Assembly (NCBI GenBank): GCA_028583685.1
Contig: JAMXIF010000077.1
Location: 11,574,586 to 11,638,585, forward strand
Direction: 5' to 3'
DNA from: Petaurus breviceps papuanus
Taxonomy: Eukaryota > Chordata > Mammalia > Diprotodontia > Petauridae
DNA length: 64,000 nucleotides
In this document: piece by piece, positions 11,156-22,900 of the stretch
How the letters are laid out: each line of letters starts with the position of its first letter
Numbering within the stretch: the stretch's first letter is position 1
Translations under genes and position numbers: made by a program
Notes under the pieces: generated by a model
Seen by the model: only the letters and a program-made list of their open reading frames with translations
Databases searched by the model: none
What the model was told of the DNA's origin: nothing

Positions 11156-11439
11156 TAAATAAAATTACAGAAAGCTATTCTATATCTAAAAAGAAGTAAA
11201 TACACAAAGGATAATATTACTCAGGTTTTCATAAATGCTAGAATGGGTGTTCATCAAGTCAATCAATTAGTGCATATACGTTGGACAGATGTCATAGACG
11301 GAAAGTGATCTGAGATTTGGTAATAGAGGAGAAATCTGTTTGATATTGGGAGAATTATGCAGTATTTTCCATGATCCTAAACTGAGTTCTATCACCTAAG
11401 TATATTCTTATCAAAAGCAATATGGATAATTAGGAACTA

Positions 11440-11940
11440 AAGAGAAATGTCTCCATTTCCTTTCTTCTAATTCTCTCTTTAACTCTTTACAGCCTGGCTT
11501 TTGACTCCATTACTCAACTGAAATTTCTGTCTTCAAAGTCATTAGCAATTTCTTCATTGACCTATCTAATAAGCATTTTTCTCAATTTTTATCTCGCTTG
11601 AACTCACTATAGTCGACATTGTCAATCACCATTTCAATATTCTCTTCTTCCTCTTTTTTCAGACATCACTCAAATGAAATTTCTCAAAAAATTAGTAACA
11701 TTTTCTTAATTCTCAAATTGGTTGGATTTTTCCATTTCTCATGCATTTTTACCTCTCTATATTAACCTCCTAATTTCCCTCCTCCCAAACCCCAGGACAC
11801 TTTTTTCTTTTCTGTACTCTCATGACACTATTCTCTATTGTTTCTCATTTTACCATTAGATCCACTCCTTTTTAGGCTCCTTTGTGACTTCATTATCAAT
11901 GTTATCAGAGTCTCCCAAATGCTGAACTAGCTCTGGCAAT
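11440..11940 (+). mobile_element. L2 ORF fragment (reverse transcriptase part)
   Basis: The plus strand translates to a decayed L2 RT segment: a 'KV-NDFL' like start, 'SLNSL' like block, then 'TLSITI' in place of the L2 'AAFDTVDH' block, followed further on by 'ctcccaaatgctg' matching the region after the catalytic aspartates. Nucleotide words such as 'caaagtcattagcaatttc' match L2. Stops and frameshifts are many; it is a very old copy. Confidence 0.5.
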
Positions 11941-11959
11941 GTGTGCATCAAGCTCATCA

Positions 11960-12645
11960 TCTATGTGCACTTGGCTGAAAAGTATACTACCAGGATAATC
12001 TCCATTTGCTGTATCCACTTATGGATAGTATGGGGCTGACTGGTGTTGATTGTCAGGCCAAAATTAGCAGAAATGGTAGAGAAGCAAGCCATACTCTGTT
12101 GTATCTCTGCATTTGGGAGAATCCTGAAGAAATTATGGCATAGAAGAGGTAGTAGGCTACATAAAAAACTGATGAGTCATTGTGCCGAATTCACTTTTGT
12201 ATACCAGTGAAACCTAGACAGTCTACCAGTGCCGTGCCAGAAAATGAACCATTTCCCCTTAAATTGTCTTAGTAAGATTCTGAAGATTACTTGGCAAGAT
12301 AAGGTACTAGACACTGAGGTCCTCACTGGAGTTGAATTACCAGGCATTCAAACTCTTCTACAGAGAGCATAGCTCCAATGAGATGACCACATAACCCAAA
12401 TGCCAAATGCACTGTTACCTAAAAGATAACTTAAGAGATGCTGGTGTATAATGGCTCATCATGGTGCCTTCATCAAAGAAGGTGCCATACTCCATAAGGA
12501 AAGCAGAATCACAGTAACACAAAGAAAAGATGAGCTGCCCCAATCAAGAGATATCTGCCACCCAAATGTGCTAATGGACTACTTATGCCAGACTTGTGGT
12601 AAAACTTTTTTTTTGAACTCTTACTGGTTTGATCAGCCATAGCTG
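11960..12645 (+). mobile_element. RTE LINE (Bov-B-like) 3' part, decayed
   Basis: The plus strand contains the C-terminal part of an RTE-type ORF: 'KITWQDKVLDTEVLTGVELP', then an 'HITQMPNALLPKR' block, and finally a CxxC zinc-finger-like end (DYLCQTCGKTF, near 12575-12610) that corresponds to the C-terminal C2H2-like finger of RTE ORFs. A second related copy lies at 45.7-46.5 kb. The piece is 5'-truncated and has stops. The part before about 12200 is assigned by extension only. Confidence 0.7.
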
Positions 12646-12779
12646 AACAAATTGACACATTTTTTTTATAACGACCCAAAATGTTTATATATTGCTTTAC
12701 ATGCTCTACAATTCTACAAAATGTACCCTAACATATGAATACTATTTCCCCCATCCACCCATTTACCATGGCTACCTAA

Positions 12780-12965
12780 CATGCCTTAAATCCACCCACA
12801 CCTCACCCTGCATCTTAGAATCCCTCATTTCTTTTAAAGTTATGTTCAATTGACATCTTCTGCACAAAGGCTTTCCTCATGCCTCAGATGCAAATGAACT
12901 CTCCACAAAAATTTTACCTTGTATTTATTCTTTAATGTTTTTTAATATTTATTAAAATATGTCTC
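12780..12965 (+). mobile_element. L2 3' UTR fragment
   Basis: 'tagaatccctcatttctttt', 'gacatcttctgcacaaaggc' and 'tttcctcatgcctcag' follow the L2 block 'cctacatgaagccttccctgat', and 'accttgtatttattctttaa' is the region just before the L2 tail. Confidence 0.5.
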
Positions 12966-13009
12966 TAAAATATATATGTTTATATCCAATATCATCTTTT
13001 TTTTCTGTT

Positions 13010-13268
13010 AGCATAGCATAATAGCTAGGTGGCTCATTGGAAAGAATACTTGGACCTGGAAATAGAAAGACTTGAGTTCAAGTGAGGCCTTCCTAGCTGT
13101 GTGATCCTGTATAAGTTACATCACCTCTGTTTGCCTCAGTTTCCCCAACTGTAAAATAAAGATGATAACAGCACCTACCTAGAAGTGTTATTGTGATGGT
13201 GAAATGAGATAGTCTTTGTAAAGAGCTTGACAAGGTGTTTGGCACATATGAGGTATTATATACATGTT
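13010..13268 (+). mobile_element. MIR-family SINE, sense, near full length
   Basis: Head 'taatagctaggtggctcatt', core 'ctagctgtgtgatcctgtat', 'cctcagtttccccaactgta', tail 'taagagcttgacaaggtg'-like block and 'ggcacatatgaggtatt'. The complete order of a MIR-type element with a WSINE-like head is visible. Confidence 0.75.
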
Positions 13269-13274
13269 TATCCC

Positions 13275-13405
13275 CTTCCCCTCTGTTGATAGAATGTAAA
13301 CATGTGGAGGATTGTAATACTGTCATTTTTATCTTTATACATTGAGCCTATTACAATGATAGGCATCATATATACACTTAATCAATATTTGACTGAAAGG
13401 TTATT
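13275..13405 (+). mobile_element. L2 3' end
   Basis: 'gatagaatgtaaacatgtgg', 'cctattacaatgataggca' and 'cacttaatcaatatttgact' give a decayed L2 tail directly after the MIR. Confidence 0.55.
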
Positions 13406-13484
13406 CTATTGGCATACATACCATTCTGGCAAAATAGTGAACTAAAGGACTGGGGCTGATTTGGGGGAAGAAAACATAGGTTCA

Positions 13485-15960
13485 ACTGAATTTCATATGC
13501 AGAAGAGACCTTACAAATCATCTGGTCCAAACCATAACTAACGAAGCACAATATCTATAATGACCCTAAGAAGGAATTTTCCAGCTTCTCCTTAGAAATC
13601 TCTGGTAAAGGGTAGAGTCAAGATGGCAGAGTAGAAGCACAAACTTGGCATGAGCTCCCACTCCAATCACTTGCAATAGTTGTAAAAAAATGCTACAGAA
13701 CCCACAAAGTGAGACAGAGAGACACTAACCTCCCTCTGAAGGAAGCCTAGCAGGTAGACAGGAAGGGACTATCATACTGAGCTGGGAGCCAAGCTCAGTT
13801 CCTTGTGAGCCATGGTTCTGGCCCCAGGGTGGCTTTGACCAGCAGTGGTGAGAGCAGATTTCAGAAGAGTCAATCACCAGCAGCTGTGGTAGTTTCCAGA
13901 TTTCTCAACCCATACATGACAAAGACAAAATAAAAGGTCAGTGTGGAACTCAGTTGGAACAGGAGTGGATGGAAGAGCACAGTCCAGCCCCTGCCCCTGG
14001 GGTGATAAACTGTGGAGGTGTGGCTATATGGAATATAGTATTCCAGAGATCAAAGGAGGTGGGATTAAAACAAGAATCACCTACCCAGCAAAACTGAGTA
14101 TTGTGTTTCAGGGGAAAATATGGTCATTTAATGAAGTAGAGGACTTTCAAGCATTCTTGATGAAAAACTAGAGCTGAATAGAAAATTTGAGATTCAGATT
14201 CAAGAAGCAAGAGAAGCACGAGAAGGTAAATAGGGGAAAGAAATCATAAGGAACTTATCAAATTTGAACTATTTACATTCCTACATGGAAAAACAATAAT
14301 TATAACTTATATAACTTTTCTTAGTATGAGAATAGTTGAAGGGAATATAAATGTGTATATATATATGTATATATTTGTATATGTATGCATACATATACAT
14401 GTCTATAGGAGGGTATATGGGCATATGAATACATATGTGAGTGTGTGTATATATGGGTACAGGTATACATAGACAGAGGGCACAGGACCAATTGAATAGG
14501 AATGGATGATCTTAAAAGGTGAAACTGAAGGTGAGAGAGGAATATAATAAGAGGAGATGGGGAGAGACAGAATGGGGTAAATTATCTCATTTAGAAGATT
14601 CAAGGGAAAACTATTGCAATGGAGGGGATAAACGGGAAGGCAAAAGGGAATGGGTTACCCTTACTCTCATGGAATTTGGCTTAGGGAGGGAATGACATAC
14701 ATACTAAATAGGGTATCTCACCATACAGGAGAGTAGGGGGGAAGGGGATAAGAGGGGGGATGATGGAGGAGAGGGCAAGTTGGGGGGGGGAGTTAGAAGC
14801 ACACACTTTTGAAAAGGGATAGGGTCAAAGTAGAGAATAGAACAAGTGCAGGGTGGGATAGGATGAAGGGGAATATTGTCAGTCTTTCACAATATATCCA
14901 CTATGGAAATGTTTTGCATAGCTACACATGTACAACCTATATGGAATTGCTAATCTTCCTAGTAAGGGTGGGTGAAGAGGGAGGAAGGGAAAGAATCCAG
15001 AATTGAAAGTTTTAAAATCAAATGTTTTTAAAAATATATTATTTTTTACATGCAACCAGGAAATAAGATATACAGGCACTGGGGTATAGAGATCCATCTT
15101 GCCCTACTAGAAAGTTAGGGAGTGATGGGAGTAGACATAAGAGAGAACAGATTTGGGGAAGGGGTATTCAGTAGGCTTGCTATTTTGGGGTCAGGCTAGG
15201 GGAAAGATGGGGAGAAAAATTGTAACTCAAAATCTTGTGGAAATAAATGTTAAAAATGAGAAATAAATAAATAAATTTATAAATTAAAAAAAGAAATCTC
15301 TGTTAACAAGGATTTGGACATTTATTGAAGTGAGGATCATGGCATTTTTGGAATCTCTAATCATTATGAATAATGTTTTTTTTCTTTATTTTGTAATCAC
15401 TTGAAATGAATGCCTCTGCTACTTCTGCTTATGGATCTGCTCAGTTCTCTAATTAACCAAAAAGATAAAATCACACCACTCTTCCACATAATAGTCTTTC
15501 AATAGATGTCATGTTCCTCCATATCTTCTTGCCTCTAAAAATCATGATTTCCTTAGTCCTATCACCCTAAGCTATGATCTCCAGTCCTCTTATCATTTTG
15601 ATTACCTTCCTCTGATTGTATTCCTGTTTAGCACTGGATTTTAAATATGTAATGTGAAACTGATCACGATACTCCATAGCCTAATACCACTATATAACAC
15701 TGTTCTGTAATATTCTTTGTTGTCAGGTGTGCTTCCCTGAATTCAGCATAACTTTCATTGGCTTTTTTGGACTGCCATAGGACTGCCATATTACATTACT
15801 AATTCATATGGATCATGAAGGTTATTGAAATCTACAGATATTTTTTTCACAAGAACTATATCTTGACATCTTTCCTCATTCTGAACATTTTTATTTTGTT
15901 TTAGAGTGGAAAACTTCACATTTATATTTCTTAAATGACTTCTCAAAGAATCAGCAAGTT
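13485..15960 (-). mobile_element. CR1/L3 LINE, antisense, split by a HAL1 insertion
   Basis: The left part (13485-13604) has 'agagaccttacaaatcatct' then 'ggtccaaacc', the antisense of the CR1 3' UTR. The right part (15292-15960) has the antisense blocks 'ctctgattgtattcctg', 'gatactccatagcct', 'cattggcttttttggactgc', then 'ctacagatatttttttcac'. The two halves join at the duplicated 'agaaatctctg'. This is one old CR1 copy of about 790 bp without the insert. Confidence 0.62.
13605..15291 (+). mobile_element. HAL1-type (ORF1-only L1 derivative), internally deleted copy
   Basis: The element starts with an L1-like 5' UTR ('gagtcaagatggcagagtag'), passes through a short remnant of the ORF1 C-terminus near 14040-14170 ('tacccagcaaaactgag', 'gcattcttgatgaaaaac'), and goes straight into a long 3' UTR ending in AAATAAATAAAT-rich sequence. 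No ORF2 is present. It matches the copy at 56021-58792 along the 5' UTR and the whole 3' UTR, including the internal TATG-rich tract and the 'ggtatacatagacagagggc' block, but lacks most of ORF1. Exact 11-bp flanking repeats agaaatctctg lie at 13594-13604 and 15292-15302. HAL1 elements are known from opossum and other mammals and are thought to be mobilised by L1. Confidence 0.8.
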
Positions 15961-16844
15961 AATAGTTTTAAGAATAATAGACTAGCTATACATTTGAAAA
16001 TTTAAATGAAATGTATGAATATCTGCCAAAATATAAATTACCCAGATTAACAGAAGGAGAAATAGAATACTTAAACAATCCAATCATAGGAAAAATAAAT
16101 GGAATTAGTTATCAATGAATTTCCTAAAAGAAAAATTCCCAGGTGCAGGTGGATTTACATGCAGAGTCTATCAAACACATAAAGAGCAATTAATCCCAAT
16201 ACTACGTAAACTTTTAGAGGAAGGTAGACAAAGGAGGAGTCCTACCAAATTACTTTTAAGACACAAATATTGTGCTGATACCTAAATCAGAAAGAGCCAA
16301 AGCAAAGAAAGAAAATTATAGACGAATACACCTAAGAATATTGATGGAACAATTTTAAATACAGTACCAGCAAGGAAGTTACAGTAATATATCACAAGGA
16401 TATACTATTACCAGGTGGATTTATGCCAGGCAAACTGTCAGAATATTTCTATACTAGAAAAACCTATCAGCATAATTGATCATATCACCAACAAAACCAA
16501 CAGAAATCATGATTATCTCAATGGATACAGAAAAAAAAACCTGACAAAATACAATACTCATTCCTACTACAACTACAAGAGATTGTAGAAGTAAATGGAC
16601 TTTTTCTTAAAATTATAAGTAGTATCTATCTTAAACAATTGGTAAGCATTATCTGTAATTAGGTTAAGGTAGAAATGTTCCCATTAAAATCAAGGGTGAA
16701 ATAAGGTTGCCCATTATCAGCTCTATTATTTAATATCATACTATAAATGTTAGTTTTAGCAGTAAGAGAAGAAATGAAAATTAAAGGAATTAGTATAGCC
16801 AATGAAGAACAAAGCTATTACTCTTTTTAAAGGAAGAGAAGAAG

Positions 16845-17085
16845 AATTTTTTAAGCATGTACTATATATCAGCAACTTATTCCAAGGGTTTTCAAATATT
16901 ATTTCATGTGTTTCTCACAACAACCCTTTAAGGTAGGGGCTCTTACAGTCTCCATTTCTCACTTGAGAAACCTCAGGCAAGCAGAGCTATTAAGTGTCAG
17001 AGGAAGGATTTGACCCTAGGTCTTTCTGATTCCCGATCTCACTTCCAGGCCTAGCTCTTTATACACTGGGTCACCCAGCTGCCTC
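16845..17085 (-). mobile_element. MIR-family SINE, antisense, inside L1
   Basis: 'tttcacaacaacccttta' type start ('tgtttctcacaacaaccctt'), 'atttctcacttgagaaacct', 'ggatttgaccctaggtcttt' and the end 'gggtcacccagctgcctc' give a near full antisense MIR/WSINE-headed element. Confidence 0.72.
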
Positions 17086-17305
17086 TAAAACCTAACTTCA
17101 AATCTTGTCTCAGGCTTTTATTAGCTGTGTGACTTTGAGGAAATTGGTTAATATCTCTCATCCTTGATTTACTCTGTTATAGAATAATGATAATAATATT
17201 ACCTATATCTCAGAATTGTTATGATGATCAGATTTTATACACACACATAATATTTTTGAGACCTTACAGTGCTATGTAAATATTGGCTATCATTATTTTT
17301 AGTAA
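17086..17305 (+). mobile_element. MIR-family SINE, sense, inside L1
   Basis: 'ttattagctgtgtgactttg', 'gaataatgataataatatta' and 'cctatatctcagaattgtta' run through to 'tgctatgtaaatattggcta', the full core and tail of a MIR-type SINE. It lies head to head with the previous copy. Confidence 0.7.
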
Positions 17306-17526
17306 AAAAATTCTTAAAATCAAATGACAGGGAATAAGGTAGAAAAGAATGCCAAAAAAATCAATTGTTGAATTGAATGGAAAAAGAATAGAACAATCAC
17401 ATGGGTATCAGTAGATACATACATACAACAATAAATGTAGACAAGGGTATTGTATGTAGATTAAATTGATCTCAAAAGAGGAAACATCATAGAAAGATGA
17501 GTATAAAGGAATGATCCTTATACACC

Positions 17527-17570
17527 CATTGTTGTTCATCCTTCATTTTTGAAGAGGATCAGTGACAAAA
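17527..17570 (-). mobile_element. RTE/RTE-SINE 3' tail fragment
   Basis: 'ttgttgttcatccttcattt' then 'ttgaagaggatcagtgac' is the antisense of the RTE terminal block seen at 46430-46460 ('ggtcctcttcgagaacgaag'). Confidence 0.5.
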
Positions 17571-17589
17571 AAGGACATGACTACACATG

Positions 17590-17925
17590 GATAAATGGCA
17601 TTGAATTCTAGCCTTCTCAATGGGTAAGGGAAGGGAGTAAAAGAGATAATTTGGAGGTCAAAGTTTTGTTTGTGTTTTTGTTTTCTTTTGCTTTTTTGTG
17701 GACAACTGGTGTTAAGTGACTTGCCCAAAGTCACATGGCTAGCAAGTGTGTCAAATTTCTGAGGCTGGATTTGAACTAAGGTCCACTGACTCCAGGGCTA
17801 GTGCTTTATTCACTGCACCACCTAGCCACCCCAGGAAGTGAAAGTTTTAAAAATGAATGTTGAAAATTGTTTTCAAATGTAACTGGGGAAAAATAAAATA
17901 CTAAAAAAAGTAAATAATAAAACGT
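17590..17925 (+). mobile_element. Short L1 3' end containing a WSINE
   Basis: 'gggagtaaaagagataattt' leads to the SINE, after which 'aaaatgaatgttgaaaattg', 'ttttcaaatgtaactgggg' and an A-rich end complete the L1 3' terminus. It is a 5'-truncated insertion of under 200 bp apart from the SINE. Confidence 0.6.
17668..17833 (-). mobile_element. tRNA-derived SINE (WSINE1 type), complete
   Basis: Antisense body from 'gttaagtgacttgcccaaag' to the head complement 'caccacctagccacccc'. Flanked by a 15-bp repeat with two mismatches: ggaggtcaaagtttt (17653-17667) and ggaagtgaaagtttt (17834-17848). Confidence 0.9.
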
Positions 17926-19867
17926 ATTTGAAATAATTAACAATTTCAGCAATGTTGCAGGGTACAGAATAAACCAACATCAACCATCAGTATTTCTATA
18001 TATTTCCAACAATGTCCAGCAGAAAAAGGCAGAAAGAGAAATTCTATTTAAAATAATTCTAGACAATATGAAATACATGGCAATCAATCTGCCAGGACAA
18101 TCCCAGGAACTATATGAACACAATTAAAAGATATTTTACACACACATAAAGGCAGATTTAAACAACTGACAAAATATGATTTGCTTATGTGTAGACCAAG
18201 CCAACATAATTAAAACGAAAATTTTCCCTAATCTATTTATTCAGTGCCATACCAGTCAAAGTATGAAACTATCACAGACTGAAAAAATAATAAAATTCAT
18301 CAGGAAGAAGAAAAGTTCAAGTATATTAAGGGAATTAATGAGGAAAAAAAATGTGAAAGAACGTGATCCAGTCATACCAGATTTCAAAATGTATTATAGA
18401 GCAGTAATTAGCAAAACAATCTGGTGCAGGATGAGAAATAGAGTGGTGGATCAGTGTAATAGTTTAGTTACACATTACATTATAGTAAATGACCACAGTG
18501 ATCTAGCATATAATAAACCCAAAGATCGAGTCTTTTGGAAAAAAAAAAAACTCATTATGTGACTGCTTGAAATACTGCTTGGAAAACTAGAAATCATCAT
18601 GGCAGAAACTAGGTATAGATCAATATCTCATACCATATATCAAGATAAGTTAAAAATGGGTACCTGATTTATATATAAAGGATGATAGAATAAGAAATTT
18701 AGAATAACATGGAATAGTTTGCCAGATCTATGGTTAAGGGAAAATTTGGATGAAAGAATATATAAATAATATGAAAAAACATAAAATAGAAAATTTTGAT
18801 TATATAAAGTTTTTAATTACACGAACAAAACCAATGTAACCAAAATTAAAAAGGAAAGTAGAAAACTGGGCGTGGGAATTGCAATGAGTATCTCTAATAA
18901 AGGCCTCATTTCTCAAATGGATATGACTTAAATTTATAAAAACACATGTCATTTTCCAATTGATAAATGGTTAAAGAGTATGAACAGTTTTCAGTTGAAG
19001 AAATCAAAGCTATCTATAATTATAAGAAAAAAAATGTTCTAAATCACTATTGATTAGAGAAATTCAAATGAAAACAACTCTGAAGTACCACTTCACACCT
19101 ATCAGATTGGATAAGATAACAAAAAAGGAAAATGATGGATGTTGAAGGGGATGCAAGAAACCTGGGATGCTAATAGCCTATTGGTGGAGTTGAATTCATC
19201 CAAACATTCTGGAGAAAAATTTGGAATTATGAGAAAAGGTCTATAAAATTGTGCATACCCTTTGATCCAGCAATAATACTGCTAGGTGTATATCCCAAAG
19301 ACATCAAAAAAAGGCGGGAGGCGGGGGGCAAAGAATTGGAAATCAAGAGGATGCCCATAAATTGGGGAATGGCTAAACAACCTGTGGTATATGATTGCAA
19401 TGGAATATTATTTTGCTATAAGTACTGATAAGCAGGGATGATTTCAGAAAAACCTGGAAGCCTTTACATGAACTGATTCAAAATGAAGTAAGCAGAGTAA
19501 GGAAAACAATGTACACAGTAACCGCAATTATTTGATGAAGAACTCTGAATTACTTAGCTATTGTCATTAAGACAATGACTCAAGACAATCCCACAAGACC
19601 CATGATGAAGCATACTATCTGCCTCCAGAGAAAGAAAATATACTGCATGAATACAGACTGAAGTTTGCTATTTTTGACTTTACTTTCACTTTTTGTCTTC
19701 TTGCACAAAATGACTAATATGGAAATGTTTTATGTGATTGCATATTTATAAACTATATCAGATGGTATACCATCTTAGGGAAGGTGAAAGGGAGGGAATA
19801 TAATTTGGAACTCAATACTTTACAAATGTTTTTAAAAATCCTTTTAATGCATGCCATTGGCAAAAAA

Positions 19868-19889
19868 GACACACACACACACACACACA
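19868..19889. repeat. (CA)n microsatellite at the L1 3' end
   Basis: Pure AC run between the end of the L1 copy and a MIR-like piece. Confidence 0.9.
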
Positions 19890-19985
19890 GATTCAGGAAG
19901 AACTGTAACCAAATTTCAACTCTTATTAGCTGCATTGTACTGGTCAAGTCATTTAAACTCTATATGCCTTAGTCAAATCCCTATG
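19890..19985 (+). mobile_element. MIR-family SINE fragment
   Basis: 'aaccaaatttcaactcttat', 'tagctgcattgtactggtca' and 'agtcatttaaactctatatg' follow the MIR core. Truncated and diverged. Confidence 0.45.
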
Positions 19986-20274
19986 TTTTATCTCTACATC
20001 TTAAAAGGATTGTAATGTATATTAATGGAACAAACATCCTCATAAAGAGTACTTTAAGAAAATCATGGATCCACTTTGTATAGGCTTAATCTCATTAGAT
20101 TTTTACCAAATATCAAGAGATGTGTGTGTATGTATCTGGATACAAGCATATTTTGGGTTGTCTATTTCTCTTATCTTTGTGTCACAGGTAAAATATGTAT
20201 TCCATCTGTGCTTTTACTTAAGCATAAATGAATACCTTGAACATCATAGTTACAAGATTCCAAAAGTACTATAG

Positions 20275-20615
20275 CAGAGGCCCTTCCAGATTAATATTGA
20301 TTCATTAATTCTTTCTCATTGTGTTGTCATTCAGCCTTTCTAAAATCCATTTAGCTCACATCTATCCATTTCCTCATCAGGTTATCATGCAAATTTATAT
20401 CACATGCCTCATTGAATTTGAGATATGCTATTCTAAGGAATTCCTTGCTTCTACCTTTCAAAAAAAAAATAACAAACCAATAAGGGTAGTCTCTAATGAT
20501 GAAGCAATGCTTGCTATTAATGATCACTAACTCTCACAAACTATTCATGTCAAAAAGTAGCATAGATGCTTAGAATTTCAGAGGAAATGGTTTTAAAGAT
20601 AAGAATGAAGAACAT
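20275..20615 (-). mobile_element. CR1/L3 LINE fragment, antisense
   Basis: 'attcagcctttctaaaatcc', 'catctatccatttcctcatc', 'gatgaagcaatgcttgctat' and 'taatgatcactaactctc' reproduce the antisense CR1 ORF order (the last two are the CR1 'gaagccatgctggct' and 'agtgatcac' blocks). Confidence 0.6.
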
Positions 20616-20619
20616 TAAA

Positions 20620-22260
20620 TAGGATTTATAGATGTAAAATTATAAAAGAACAACCATCAAAACAATTTGGTATTGCTTAAAAATATATACAAAGGAAAAA
20701 AATTCAAGAGACTAAAAAAGGAAGAATCAGAAATAATGGAGCTCAATAAAACAGTATGTGATAAACCCCAAAATGTAAATTACCTAGTTAAGAGCTCCTT
20801 ATATGACAAAATATGGGCTTAATCTAACAGTAACTGCTGAGAAAAGTGGAAAACAGTATGGCAGAAATTAGGTTTAGATGAACATCTTATATAATATTCC
20901 ATAATAAATTGAAAAGGGATAAATGATTCAAATATTAAAATATCATAAAAGTAGAGAAAAGCAGATCATATAGCTTTCTTATCTATGCATAGGAGATGAA
21001 TATTTAAGAATACAAGGGATAGAAATCAATACAAAGAAAAAATAATTTGATTACATGAATTTATAAAGCTTTCACTCAGATAAATTAATTCATCTAATCA
21101 AGGAAGGAAAATGTTGATTAAGAAGAAAAAAATTTTAGCAAATTTTTTATGTGTTTGATATTTATTGGCAACAAAAATAAATAGATTGAATCAAAAGGTG
21201 CTCCTGATAGACAAAAAATTTTCAAAAGAAAAAAATATAGATAAAATACTGATGACATAAAAGAGTGCTGCACATCAGCACTGTTGAGATAAATAAAAAT
21301 CAAAACAAGTGTAAGGATTTTTCCCCCATACTCTCAGAAAATTAGCAAAAGCATAAATGATTGGAATGGTAATGTGGGAGGTATTTTACAAGGACATGTA
21401 CATGAATGCATGATTGTTGGATCTCTGAATTAGTACAATTATCCTTAAGTACAATGTGAAATTATACAAATAAAGTATATCATAGAAATGATCTCTACTA
21501 TTTCATCCAAAGATTATACCCCTAGAAAAATACCTCAAGGATTTCATCGACAAAAAGTAGATATGTATGCTGTTGTTGAGTCATATCATTCTTGTCCAAC
21601 CCTCTATGACCCTATTTGGGGTTTTCTTGGCAAGGATACTAGAGTAGTTTGTCACTTCCTTCTCCAATTCATTTTACAATTGAAGAAACTGAGGCAGAGT
21701 TAAGTGACATCCCCAGAGTCACATAGCAAGTAAGTGTGTGGGTTAGATTTGAACTCAGGTTGTCTTCATTCTAGGGCCAGCACTCAGTTCACTGTGCCAT
21801 TAGCTGCAATAGAACTTTATTTGTGTGTGGTAGCAAATAATTGGGGGTGGGGAGGGAAGTAAATGTCCATGAATAAGGGATTAGTTAACCAAAATATGGG
21901 TCATGAACATAATAGAATATTACTATGTTGTAAGGAATGATGAAAATGTTTAAAATAGAGAGTCATGAGAAGACTCAAATAAACTGAACAATGGAAAAAA
22001 AGAGTAGGCAGAATCAGGAAAACAATATACACAGTACCCACATCAATAAAAATAAAAGGAACAATAACTAGAATAAGATAGAAAATGAATGCTGAGTAGT
22101 AACAAAGGACAAGCTTAGTCTCCACAAAAAACTGGGAAGAAATTTCCCTCTGTTCATTTGTGGAGGTTGGGAAGGGAAGGTATGAAACATTCTATGTAAG
22201 GCCAGATTTTTTATTTTTTCTTAAACAATATTAGTATTGCTGATTTTTCCCATTTCTTTT
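20620..22260 (+). mobile_element. Old L1 fragment: ORF2 C-terminus and 3' UTR
   Basis: 'aataatggagctcaataaaa', 'ctccttatatgacaaaatat' and 'gtatggcagaaattaggttt' correspond to the ORF2 C-terminal block seen at 18480-18610 and 35930-36050. The rest is a diverged 3' UTR ('aatattactatgttgtaagg', 'gcagaatcaggaaaacaata'), interrupted by a Mar1-type SINE. It belongs to an older subfamily than the 30-kb and 46-kb copies. Confidence 0.65.
21571..21807 (-). mobile_element. CORE-SINE of the Mar1 type, antisense, near full length
   Basis: Starts with the complement of the Bov-B-like tail ('tgttgttgagtcatatcatt', 'ccctatttggggttttcttg'), passes the core ('caattgaagaaactgaggca', 'agagtcacatagcaagtaag') and ends at the head complement 'gtgccattagctgc'. 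Confidence 0.85.
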
Positions 22261-22900
22261 TTTTCAAAGTTCTTTGCATCATGACTCCCTTGAAAAGGGA
22301 AATAAGGGATAGAGAGTGATAGAAAAATAAGTAATCCATTTAAGAATACACACACACACTTTTTTTTTTAAAGGCAAAACCATTCAGATAAAACCAGTGT
22401 GGTCAAAAGAGAAACAGAATGGAGATGGCTTCAGAAGTGTCTTTTCCCCTACTCTATTCATTTCTCCCTGTGGACTTAGCTTTATGGGAGAGCAAAAAGC
22501 AAACAAAATAATATTGGAGAATCACACCCCACAATAACAACAAAAAAACAACAAAAAAAATCTTAGAATGTCCCCTCTCAGGAAATGAGCAGAATTTCAC
22601 AAGTCAAAACATTACAGACTTCATTTTTTTTTAAGTAGGAATATAATCCCCTACATAGGACACTCTAAAAGCTTTACAATTCTTACTGACTATTTGGTGA
22701 AAAGTGATCATAACTTTCTGATATTTAAAAATTACTGAGAAGTAATGCCACGCACCTTTTTTTAATATACATGAATTTATATTCATAACAAGAAACAGAC
22801 TTGTCCCTTTGTATTCCTTTCTATTGAATTTAAATTTATTCTAAGTCTTTATATTTAACCCCTTTCACCCTAAAAATTGTTGTAAAAACAACAAATTGAA
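22261..22900. other. Unassigned AT-rich stretch
   Basis: No gene or named repeat seen. It contains small A-rich runs (acaacaaaaaaacaac near 22540) and a short CA run near 22350. Confidence 0.4.

Larger units (their letters stand above)
15965..19840 (+). mobile_element. L1 LINE, 5'-truncated, with nested insertions
   Basis: ORF2 begins in the linker before the RT domain ('aaattacccagattaacaga'), continues through the RT region to about 16830, is interrupted until about 17935, and then runs through the C-terminal part (18140-18550) to a 3' UTR ending near 19840 ('actcaatactttac', then an A-rich turn). The translation at 18176-18562 is the L1 ORF2 block equivalent to 'KIVTIFISNNKQ' of the 48-kb copy. 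The interruptions are two MIR-type SINEs (16845-17305), a stretch I cannot assign (17306-17526), an RTE tail (17527-17570), and a short L1 3' end carrying a WSINE (17590-17925). Many frameshifts; not active. Confidence 0.85.

Noticed and set aside
18176-18562. 128-codon open frame, possible host gene
   Set aside because: The translation corresponds to the L1 ORF2 C-terminal region and lies in an L1 copy.
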